DNA of 64,000 nucleotides, taken from assembly GCA_028274465.1 (NCBI GenBank), contig CM051455.1, forward strand, positions 113,869,547 through 113,933,546. Reading direction: 5' to 3'. The notes beneath the pieces are model-generated. The model saw only the letters and a list, made by a program, of their open reading frames with translations. It had not been told where the DNA came from and did not search any database. The DNA comes from Plantago ovata (Eukaryota > Streptophyta > Magnoliopsida > Lamiales > Plantaginaceae). Made by a program: the position numbers and the translations under genes. Within the stretch, counting starts at the first letter, position 1, and the number at the start of each line of letters is the position of its first letter. This document shows, in pieces, positions 22,989 through 32,815 of this stretch.

Positions 22989-23499
22989 CTCAGATCTGCA
23001 AATCTAACGAATTAGGATGAAATCTGTTCAGATAGGATGATAGATCATGTAATAGGCTTCGAATTAAGCTAAAGAACACTCAATTTGGTCAAGAAATGAA
23101 GAAGTTATGAAGATTTAGAAGTAAAATCGCACTTTTCGGGTTTTTTGGGAGGATGGATGAAGAAGAATGAAGAAAATAAGGTTTTGGGGTTGAAATTTGC
23201 GTTTTTGAAGATCTGGGACCGTGGGGCGGTTCGCCCCGTGCTCCCCAATGCGGGGAGACGGGTCCCGATGTCAGAAAATGCGGTTTAAATCCCGAAACCA
23301 ATTTTTTTAAAAAACCACTCGAAAAATCTCACTCAAACATAAGCATATACGACACAGACATGAACAAATTCGCATACGAGAAGCAAATAGTTCAAGAATG
23401 AATGCATGCAGAAAAGCAGTAAAGAAAGCGATAAAAATTCCGGGTTGCCTCCCGGATAGCGTCATTGTTTAAAGTCTTTGACTCGACTCCTGTCTGCGC
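22989..23499 (-). other. G1 spacer between protease and leader intron
   Basis: Non-coding. It contains the GC-rich palindrome GGGGCGGTTCGCCCC (23222-23236) and CCCC/GGGG words to about 23267. Downstream on the minus strand is a pyrimidine-rich leader ending at the splice donor. The short frame at 23089-23301 is chance. Confidence 0.65.
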
Positions 23500-25242
23500 C
23501 TATCTCTTCTTTTTGCGTGTACTAGGCTTCCCCTTCATTGATCTCATTTCCATGCCACGAACCTGTGAATAAGAAAGAATATAGGCTGCAAGACCACAGT
23601 AGTGAGTAATGATATCAGGCGGTTCAGGTGGATCAGGTATGGCTTGCAACACGTGTTGCTTGCCATTCACTTCGATAGTGCAAGTTCTTTGGTAAATGTC
23701 CATCACGGAGCGTAGTTTGGTCAAGAATGTTTGCCCTAAGAGTATGACATCCCCCGTTCCAGGTGCAGACGCCGGCATAACTACAAAATTGGTGTATATA
23801 GATGCTTCACCAATCTTGACCAACACATTTTTCACAACGCCCTCAGGTCTCATAAAGGATCCATCCGCCAGTTGCACAATAGCCCTTTGCTCAGATAGTT
23901 TTCCGATGTTGCTCTTTTCAAACACATTCAAAGGAATTATGTTCGAGTAGGATCCCGTGTCTAGTGTAGCACGGACATCTTCAAGCTCACCAATCCCTAC
24001 CTTAACGTCTAAACTTTTAGGGAGTGGTTCGGGATCCTCTTGCTCCTCATCACTTGTGTCAGAACCAAGGTCCTTCTCTTCTACCTCAGCCAGTAGAAGT
24101 TCTTCCTTCATGCAGCACTCACACCTAACAACCTTCCTGATGGTGACTTCGTCAGGTACATCACTAGCCAATGTAATGGCATTCGACTTCACAGTGCTGC
24201 TAGACAGTTTGCCTTGTTCCCTACTTGCTCCTCGGTCGATCAACTCTTGCATCTTTTGATGGGAAAGCCTAGTGCTCTCTTCCAACCTATCGAGCCTTGC
24301 CCTAGTCTTCTCGGAATCTTCTTCATAACGTTTGAGAAAACTTTGTGTGTGATCGACCATCTTCTGCAAGTTCTCCATCAGTTGAGCCGTCTTCGACTTC
24401 GGTGGCTCTTTTGGAGCGGGGTTTTCGCAGTGGTCATTACCATAGTTTAGCCTACTACGGTCTTGGTTAGGTCCATAAGTTTGGTTAGCCGGTGCATATC
24501 CTTAATTGTTACGGTATCCTCTTCTCCAAAATCCACCTCGAGGATTCCTACCGTCTTGTCCGTAGCTAACTTCTTGAGTGCCAAACTCCGTAGCAAAGGC
24601 TTCTTCTTCGCCTCCTCGAGCCCAGTTGCCATCATCGTATGCCAGCTCCGATCTACACATATGAGCCCCATGCCCATAGTTCTTGCATATTCGGCATACT
24701 TCGTTCGAAACAGTTGTTCCGGTGGCGCTCTTGAGGACTTGCTTCAATTAATTGGTAAAGCACTCGAATTGATCCCCGTTCCCCCTGTACATAGGGGCTT
24801 CTTGAGTCGGTGGAGCTTCAGGTCCACGTCTCCGAACCATTGCTCTTGGGTCCTTGAACTGTGAACCCTTAGCAAGCCTTTCGAAAACTGCCCATACGGC
24901 TTCTGCGGTTTCCTCCCAAATATTGCCTCGGCATTGGAAATCCACCACTTGTTGGTTCTCGAAGGTTAGTCCATTGTAGAAGTGTTGGACTAGGTCGGAA
25001 AGTTCAAAACCATGGTGAGGGCACTTGTTCGTGAGATCTTGGAACCTCTCGAACGCGGTGTAGATGGTCTCATCATAGTCCTGTTTGAATCCAGTGATTT
25101 GCGCCTTGAGCGCGGTAGTCAGAGTGTGAGGGAAGTATTTCTCCATGAAAGCTGAAAAAACCTTTTCCCAAGTGTCCAGCGAGCCTGCTGGAAGAGAACT
25201 CAGCCATGACTTGGCTCTGTCGCCAAGTCCCATAGCAAAAAC
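23500..25242 (-). pseudogene. G1 gag C-terminal part and protease (broken)
   Basis: Continues from 26935-27345 across the nested solo LTR. In order: retrotransposon gag core (FAMGLGDRAKSWLSSL, TTALKAQITGF, CPHHGFELSDLVQHFYNGL), a CCHC zinc knuckle (CRICKNYGHGAHMC, about 24650-24690), a coiled linker, and aspartic protease (RATLDTGSYSN, active site DTG, about 23960). It ends with MKGKPSTRKKKR. Two in-frame stops break it: TAA at 24748-24750 and TAA at 24502-24504, aligned with Glu and Gln codons of G5. No RT follows. Confidence 0.9.
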
Positions 25243-26929
25243 TGTTGGTCCCTTTAAACAACAAGAAAAGACTAGAGGGGGGGGGGTGAATAGTCTTTTC
25301 AAACTTCTGTCGTTTAAAACTTTCTCAGCAAGTACTTATTACTTTTCAGTAATGAGGTTGCTGATACTTAACTTTCTCAGCAAGCGTAAGTTACTTTACA
25401 GTAGCTTGGTTTGCTGATACTTAAAATCAGAGAGCGGAAGTCTTTGAAATAATAAGTGCTTTTTCAGCAAGTAAAGTGTTTCAACAAGTGATGTGAGTGA
25501 CTGTGTACAAACAGATATAATTTGCTGAAAGCTGAATGCAGTAAGTAAATCACACAAACGCTTTTAGAGTGGTATCTGAGAGTGGCGTAATCTCCCAACT
25601 AATCCACTTTGTCCTTTCTAGGACTGAATCCACTAAGATATGATTGAGGTTCCTTACAATCTCCTATCTAAAGCGATTCAACAGAAACCAAAGCACACTT
25701 GCTTCGTCTCCAACCTAAACTAGAGAACTCAACCTTGTTCTCCACCAAACTTGGTACTTTTAATCAGCAAAAGCTTGCTCGATTAAGTTCCCCCTGAATA
25801 TCACGCCTGAAAGGGTGTATTTTCAGTTAGAGAGTTTTGGGGTGAGATAACTTAATTATAACTTATTCAGTTACAACAAGTAATCTAAGAAACACAACTT
25901 GGAATACTTTGCAGTAAACAAGTTTGATTGTTTCTGGTGTCAAGACTTGTTTTTGTTCAAAAGAAAGAACACTTAACTAATTCCTTAGTCGAGTTTGTTC
26001 TACTTCTTCACAAGTAGCTTTTTCAAGCTTTAAGTCTTGGAACGGATCAATGGCCGTAAGAGTGATTGAAGGTTTGTGAATTTTAAGCACAAGTGAGAGT
26101 TTGATCACGTTGTTGACACACTTCAACTCTTTTCCGGATGACCTCTATTTATAGTGCAAGTAAGGAGCCGTTTGAATTTCAAATCCTAAGGCTTTTGTTC
26201 CTTAACATGTCACTATCTTGCTTTTGTACTTTCAGCAGCAACCTTTGTTTGTCTTCTAGTCTTCATGTCCTTCGCGTGTAAGCTTTGCATTAAATGCACC
26301 TTTGAATAGAATTCAAGCAGTAACATCAGAGCGCAAAATCAAGTACTTTCAGCAAGAGGTCACATATGTTTATCAACAAGTGTTTATTCTCAGTTTCAGC
26401 AAGCACAACCTACTCTGTCTTTCAGATTTTCACTTATGCAATGCTGTTGCTGAAAATTTTCACTTTCTGAGCAACACGTGCCTTACCAGTCTTCAGCAAT
26501 CTTCAAGTCTTCAAGTCTTCAAGTCTTCAGATCTTCAAAAGTCTTCAAGATTCTGACCGGTTTCTTATTTGCTTCAATAATTTGTTTGTAATAAACAAAA
26601 TACATCTTCAGCAAATTGCTTCAATAGGTCATTTTCTTTTCAGAAAATAAGATTCATTAAAGCTAAGCATCAATAAGATATTTTCTTTTCAGAAAATAAA
26701 ATACATCATACGCTAAAGTGTCAATAGATTAATTTCTTCACAGAAATTAAAGTACGTCATCCAGAAAAGAAATAACTTATCTAACACCTATCTAAGTCAT
26801 CAACAAACGTTCCTCTTTTACAATGTCCTTTAAAATTCTAAAATCCTATGGACCTTAAGAGTACTAGTTACTGGACTGTTCTTAATTTAGCATGGTTAAT
26901 TGCTCATCAAAATTACAAGTTTCCTAACA
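25243..26929 (-). mobile_element. SIRE-like solo LTR inside G1 gag
   Basis: 1687 bp, minus strand TGTTAGGAAACTTG ... GGGACCAACA, flanked by AAAAC on both sides (25238-25242 and 26930-26934), a perfect 5-bp target duplication. It is therefore a solo LTR left by recombination. It contains a 52-bp tandem pair (25321-25424) and the 10-bp stem with a 10-G loop near its 3' end. Short frames within (25145-25417, 26302-26556, 26848-27036) are chance. Confidence 0.95.
25321..25424. repeat. 52-bp tandem pair in SIRE-like LTR
   Basis: Units 25321-25372 and 25373-25424 both run TTTCTCAGCAAG ... GCTGATACTTAA. Each holds a small dyad, ATTACT/AGTAAT in the first. The second is GTTACT/AGTAGC here and GTTACT/AGTAAC in the LTR at 49971-51633. 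Confidence 0.75.
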
Positions 26930-26934
26930 AAAAC

Positions 26935-27345
26935 CTTCATTCTCAACTCATCCGTTGTTATGTCAGCTCTGGGTCGTGGGAGTTGGTTGACGAAATCATC
27001 GATATCGTGCAAGTACCCCATCACATCTTCCCTTGATAAGCCATAGAACCTCGGAAGTTGTTGGAATGCGTGGTTCTTGATCTCCAGATCTCGGGTTGCA
27101 GACGAAAGAACAATCGCCGGTCCCCTCATACGATCCTTGGTGGGTTGAACCCATGCCTTCAGTGGTCTAGCTTCTGCCATTCCGTCGATTTCCTTGAATA
27201 GACTAAGGAGAGATTCAGAGAAATCGGTTTCCTCTATTTCCTCTAGTGCGCGCCTTTCAAGTAGTCGCCTTCTTTGGTGGTAGACTCTGTCGATCTCAGC
27301 AATTGAATTAGCAAGCGGTGTTCCTGCAGAACGTGTATGCGGCAT
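26935..27345 (-). pseudogene. G1 gag N-terminal part
   Basis: Starts MPHTRSAGTPLANSIAEID about 150 bp after the primer-binding site. It runs through EARPLKAWVQPTKDRMRG and LPRFYGLSREDVMGYLHDID to the point where the solo LTR interrupts (MKVF...). The frame is open. The start is the first ATG after the leader. Confidence 0.88.
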
Positions 27346-27492
27346 ACACTATCTGTGACAGACTAGGAAAAGTGATTAGAAACAAACTAGGAAAGCAATA
27401 ACAGAGAGAGATTAAAAAGGAAAACTAAAACTAATAGAATTAGGAATCTAAAGCTGTAAATATAAACAAATTAAACAGAAAAAAGGAGTATA

Positions 27493-27511
27493 GTCCCCGG
27501 CAACGGCGCCA
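27493..27511 (-). promoter_or_regulatory. G1 primer-binding site
   Basis: The minus strand reads TGGCGCCGTTGCCGGGGAC, three bases from the LTR end. This type is usual in the Athila/Tat branch of plant Gypsy elements and is generally ascribed to tRNA-Asp. Confidence 0.9.
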
Positions 27512-27514
27512 ATT

Positions 27515-28773
27515 TGATGAACGTGTCAGATTCAATCAAATAAATTTGTAATTAGCCAAAGGCAATCCACAACTACAACGAAAACCGTAGTGTAGCAGTA
27601 GAATGACTCGAGTGTCGTTCTCTCAGGACTATAACTAGCTTTATCTATTTAACAAGAGAATATAAAACAGCAGACAGATAGCAATAAGGGGTTTCTAGCA
27701 GATAATGGCGATTGGTGATAGTATGGTCCTTCTTAACATAATGGGTCGATAATCATGCATAAATTCCTCGATCTTGCATAGAGATCTTTGAATCAATCTA
27801 GTGTCCTGTTGCAAGTATTAAGCACTACGAAGATAATTTGGTCTGACTAGTCAATCACGATTGTCCTAATGTGTTCCGTAATTATTCAACACTACGAAGA
27901 TAATTGGTCTGATGGTCGACTAGTGTCCAATTGTGCATAATGATCAATACAACATACGAGAATTTTGGTTACAACTGATCAACGAAATAAAGCAATGACA
28001 CGGAGTATAATGCGCGATATAGCCATTAGCATGATTATCTTCCCTCGCTAAGAATTCACATACTACCACCAATGATAAGTTTAGCTACTCATAATAGGCA
28101 TGCAATCAATAGAAATCATAGAAGAAAACATATTGAAAGAAGATAAAATAAGTAGAATAAAACTGTAAGATACAAAGTTACCGAAGGTTGCCAATCTCCG
28201 GATGATTGCGGTCCTACGAGCTCCAAACTGCTATGAAAAAGTATCCCCTAAGCTACGGAACTCCCAGGACAGGCCCCGGGAAGTTCCTACCTAAAACTAT
28301 AGACAGAGGTGAGAAAGTAGGCTTGGAAAGATATGATTTTCGGAGAGAAAACTGAGCACTATATATAGGCCCGAAAAAACTCCGGGGCGGTTCGCCCCGT
28401 GCTGCGGCGGTTCGCCCCCCATTAATTTCGCGGATTTCCGCGTTTTCGACGCGGTTTTGGATTTCTTCACCTTTTTGGACTCGGTTTATGACTTCTAGCA
28501 GCCTTCTAACCTCCAGATTCGGCCCCTAGACTTCAAATCCTATCCGGAAACCTTCAGATACTCCAAATAGGCTTCTGGAACACCAATTCCTTGTCAACTT
28601 CAATATAATTGCCCAGAAATCTCCGAATTTCAACCAAAACCTGTAAAATAAAATCTAAAGTGAAACGTGACACTATTCTAATAAAATGTACTAAAATATA
28701 GCTAAATTAACATAGAGGATAGTTAAAATAGGTGAAAAAGACTCGAATGAAAGTGTAAAATACACATTCATCA
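27515..28773 (-). repeat. G1 5' LTR
   Basis: 1259 bp, TGATGAA...TTCATCA. TATA box near 28366 (minus CTATATATAG) next to GC-rich palindromic words (28382-28420). Followed by target duplication CTGCT at 28774-28778. Confidence 0.93.
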
Positions 28774-29797
28774 CTGCTTCCTTTAGGGTACGATTCTTCC
28801 TTTCAACAACACCATTTTGTTGTGGTGTCCTTACTGAGGATAACTGATGTTGTATGCCTTTGGAAGTGAAATACTCAGTTATGTACTGGTTTACAAACTC
28901 AGTACCATGGTTTGTTCTAATGACTTTTACCTTGTCATTTTTCATGACTTCAAGCTTATTCAGCAAGTTAGGTATTTCAACCCTTGTTTCAGACTTGTGT
29001 TTGATAAATACTACCCAAGTGAATCTTGAACAGTCATCTACCACCACCAGACCATACTTCTTACCAGCATAGCTTGTTGTAGAAGATTCAAACAAGTCCA
29101 TGTGTAAGAGTTTTAAAGGTTTTGTAGTTGACGGTACTGCCTTGTTCTTGACGGTACTACCTTGTTCTTAAAGATTTGGTTTGCTTTCCTTGCTGACATG
29201 CATTGCAAACACCATCCTTCTTGAAAGTAACCTTAGGTAATCCAACTACAAGTGCCTTTTTAGACAGCTTATTCAGCGTCTTGAAGTTTAGGTGACTTGT
29301 TCGTTTATGCCATAACCATGCTTTTTCAGCAAGGCAATCATGATCTGAGACAAGGCATTTTTCAACGATTGCTGAAGACCAATCTGCAGTATACAAACCT
29401 CCTGATCTTCTAGCAACCATAATAACCTTCTTTGTCTCAAAGTCTATAAGTTTACATTCATCACTTTTGATTTTGATGAAGTATCCTTTATCAGCGAATT
29501 GACTCATGCTGAAAAGGTTAAACTTAAGATTTTTAACATAAAGAACTCCCGAAATGGTAATGCATCCTAACTTCACATCACCATAACCTTTAGTAGAACC
29601 AAAGCCTCCACCAGCAAACCTTATTGTTGGACCTTTAGACCACCGTCTATAGTTTATAAGGTTTTTCTTGTTGCCCGTCATGTGCTTTCCACAACCACTG
29701 TCAAAGTGCCAAATTGCATTGTTTGTCTCCGTGGCTGAAGTCTGTACAATCAAGAGCAAACAAGTTAATTATCCAATATTGGATATCCATTAACATG
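28774..29797 (-). mobile_element. SIRE-like Copia copy S1, protease-integrase part
   Basis: Continuation of S1 on the far side of G1. It ends at 29797 (...TAACATG), where G2's LTR begins. The uninterrupted sequence is seen at 47470-47480 in S3. Confidence 0.92.
28779..29759 (-). pseudogene. S1 protease end, pre-integrase and integrase (broken)
   Basis: Order: Copia protease motif (WHFDSGCGKHMTGN), pre-integrase HHCC zinc (WHKRTSHLN ... CNACQQGK), then integrase core from MDLFESSTTSY to SSVRTPQQNGVVERKN. A 20-bp tandem duplication (29130-29149 and 29150-29169) breaks the frame. The second catalytic position reads IRTNHGTEF, whereas S3 has IRTDHGTEF, so the catalytic Asp is lost. G1 interrupts the end. 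Confidence 0.92.
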
Positions 29798-31040
29798 TGA
29801 TGAACGAGATTGTCAGAGTCGAACAATCAAATAAATTTGTTTGAAAGCCAAAGGGCAACTCACAACTACAAAAAATCTAGGGACTAAACTAGCTTTAACT
29901 AAATAACTATATATAATTTCAGAAAACAAATTTATATTAACTCGACTTAACAATATATGGAGAAAGCTGGTGATAGTATGCTCGTTCTAAGCATCAAGTT
30001 CTAATTATGCATGAAAGTGCAACTCGTACTGCCTTAAAAGTAATTCGAATTAACAAACACCAAAGACAGATTTGTAGACGTGTATTTTGAAAGCTTCCTA
30101 TCTATACTAATACTTGGCTAAGGTTTTCAGTATTAGTTCAAGCAGTACTTGCAAATTATATATAATTGAATCGATGATCTTGAATTGTCCTAGTGTTTCT
30201 AACACTTTTCTACGAAGATATATGGCTTAGTCGGATCAAAGAATCGAATTAAGATAATTAAACAAGTAAAAGACTCAGAAACTCAATCATGCATAATACG
30301 AACCCTAGCTACAAATTCACATACTATCACCAACTAGATGCTTAGCTACTCATATCAATAACACAATCAACAATCATAATTGAAGCAATAATGAAAGAAA
30401 ACATGTCTAATTGAAAGATAAATAGCAGAATTGTGAGATACAAGGTTACAACAAAAGGTTGTCAATCTCCGGTGAATGACTAAAACTCACAAAGATCTAC
30501 CAAGGTGAGATTAAACGGTGTCCAAATCTCTCCTCTAGCTCCAAAATCGCTATGTTACAAAGATTCTAAGAGAAATTATCCCCAGAACAAGCTCTAGGGT
30601 TTATGTCTGGAATAATATGAAAAGAGATATGAAAATTCGCACATTTTGGGATATATATATAGAGCTTTCGGAAGCTCCGCGGCGCAGCGCCCCGTACGCG
30701 GCGGTGTGCCCTGCACGAGCAGAACGCGGCCCGTGCGGAATTCCTCCTTTGGATCCTCGAATTCGGCCCCTTGCACGGTTTTGAGCTCCAAAACTTGATC
30801 TCTTGGTCTTAAAACTCGTCTCGGCACTCCTTGACACACCACGGGTGATCTTGTTGCACCAAAACATCATTGTCTCGCCATGAATTACATCCAAAAGTGC
30901 GATTTCCACCTAAAACCTGAAAAGAACAAAAGAAATGGAAACGTGACACTATTCTAACAAAATGCACTAAAATGCATGCAAGAGGATAGCTAATTTGGTG
31001 AAAAAAGACTCGAATGATAGTGTAAAAAACACTGTCATCA
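29798..31040 (-). repeat. G2 3' LTR
   Basis: 1243 bp, minus TGATGACAGTG ... CGTTCATCA. TATA box (30648-30662) beside a GC-rich stretch (30667-30740) lacking the regular palindromes seen in G1. Frames at 30594-30909 are chance. Confidence 0.88.
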
Positions 31041-32617
31041 AAATCCCCAAACCGAACCTTTGCTTGTTCTCAAGCAACTAGCTAGACTCTATGCAACCTA
31101 CATGCAACACAAAGAGGAGTCTCATGCCAAACAAGAAGAAATAATCGATTGTATCTACCAAGTACTCATGAACAAAGACCATACAAATCATAACATGGAA
31201 GTAGGTTGAAGAATGTCTCGATTGAACCTATACATATTCACATATGCACTTTGTTAAACAAGAGAGTCTCTCGTAACATTCTCTACCTGGACCTGGTCAA
31301 TGACGACACAATGAAACATGTTAGAATACAAATGGTTGCCCCGTGCCTATGAAACTCAGGGCTTACTACTGTTCACCAAGTTGAGACTTTCCCTCAAGAG
31401 AGGTCGAACCAATACTGGCTCTCATCAAACGAAGGAGGGTTCCCTAATAGACAACACTCCCCTATTCTACCCAACTCTCAAAGCAAAGACTATTCACCAC
31501 TTCCTGAATGGCAGGACGAGGGTGGTCTAGAACATAAGATACGAAACAAAAGATTGAATATACAACTCGATAACGAACTAGTACAAAAGCTGAAAAAATA
31601 ACGCAACACTTTACTAAAACTGCTTTTGGCTTGCTTGGACCCTTCTTTTGCTTTTTTGGGTCTTATTCTTTTTTTTCTTTTTTCCTTTTTTTTCTTTTCC
31701 AGATTCTGGAATTTTTTCTTTTTTTTTTCTTTCTTCTTTTTTTTTGTATATAGCCAGTAGTAGCACAATGATAGTACAAAGAAAGTAAATAACAACGACA
31801 CTACAACGACCTCCCCAAACCTATTCGAAAGAATAGGTTGGAGCACAAACTCACAAGAAAAAATAAAAACAAACTCAATATCACAAAGACGAAAAACAAG
31901 TCATAATGATAGTAACCCCCTCCCCAAACCTATTCGTTAGAATAGGTTCAAACAAAGGATCACACACCTCACTCTACCTCCTTCCTAGGCATTTAGCAAT
32001 CTCAATAAGCAAGGTGAAGACTTGTTGCCTCTTACGTACATAATTACACGAGAATACAACCATAGACTCTAACATGCAACATTTTATAAGGCCTTCGCGA
32101 ACCGCAGTAGAGAAAACACCACATAGTGATGTCGAGACTACCAAGTTTAACTAGTGCACGTACAAATATGACAAGCCAAGCGAGACAAACCTCAAACTAT
32201 TCCATAGAGATGCAATGCATGGGCAATGGTCATAAACACTTAGTCTATACAATAAAAAATTTCAAAAAAATTGGCAATAAACTCCACACAAAAATCATGC
32301 AAAACTATACTAAGGATGAATGCAAACTAAATCCTAGGAAAGCAATAAACGTGCAATGCAAAGGTACAAGATACCATACTCAACGACATAAGTCATACAA
32401 TACTAACATCATAGTTCACACAACACACCCCCCACATGAAGCTCAAGCTGGTCCCCAACAAAAGAGAATGAGGAATACAAAGTGATACTAGATGTTACCG
32501 AATGTGTGGCCTCGGTCGGCTGAGTATACCAGAATGGACATGTGAAAAGACTAGTAATTCGGGTCATAATCCCCGTAATAGTCATTCAACATGTCAGAGA
32601 GAAGATCCTGGGACTTC
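31041..32617 (-). other. G2 3' untranslated region
   Basis: Same layout as the other copies: polypurine tract, oligo-T tract (about 31660-31745), twin hairpins (31818-31839 and 31927-31948), filler. Lysine-rich frames here are artefacts of the A-rich tract. The frame at 32126-32485 is not recognisable. The end of an ORF2 tail may lie at 32560-32617. Confidence 0.8.
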
Positions 32618-32815
32618 TGATGTTAAATAAATCAAATGATTAATGCAAGCATACTTGAATTAATAAACAGTAAGCATAAGTAAGTTGCATAATCAAAAAC
32701 CAATAAGAGTAAAAAAGAATTCATTGCTGAAAGTTATCATTCATGAGTTTACAAGAAAGCATAGATAACAGAGAATCAGCAAACAAAAACTTTAACAAGA
32801 AACTATTGCAGGGAC
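32618..32815 (-). other. S2 sequence after ORF3
   Basis: Trailing 198 bp after the ORF3 stop. AT-rich, no coding, no LTR start recognised. It ends abruptly against G2. Confidence 0.6.

Larger units (their letters stand above)
18883..28773 (-). mobile_element. Athila-like Gypsy element G1, complete between LTRs
   Basis: 3' LTR 18883-20130 and 5' LTR 27515-28773, both TGATGAA...TTCATCA on the minus strand. A primer-binding site lies at 27493-27511. A 5-bp target duplication CTGCT flanks it (18878-18882 and 28774-28778), inside the S1 integrase. Internal order: gag-protease, GC-rich spacer, leader intron, a divergent ORF2 slot, 3' region. RT, RNase H and integrase are absent, so it is non-autonomous. 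Without the nested solo LTR it is about 8.2 kb. Confidence 0.93.
29798..32617 (-). mobile_element. Gypsy copy G2, 3' LTR and 3' region (truncated)
   Basis: LTR 29798-31040 plus 1.6 kb of 3' region. It inserted into S1 after ...TAACATG. The gag, protease and 5' LTR are missing: at about 32617 the sequence switches to the 3' end of SIRE-like copy S2. It is more diverged from G1 than G4 is. Confidence 0.85.

Noticed and set aside
23500..25237. A host aspartic protease or zinc-finger gene
   Set aside because: The gag core, knuckle and DTG protease in one frame between LTRs identify it as retrotransposon gag-protease.
26302..27036. Open frames in the solo LTR as genes
   Set aside because: They lie within an LTR bounded by a perfect target duplication and change between LTR copies.
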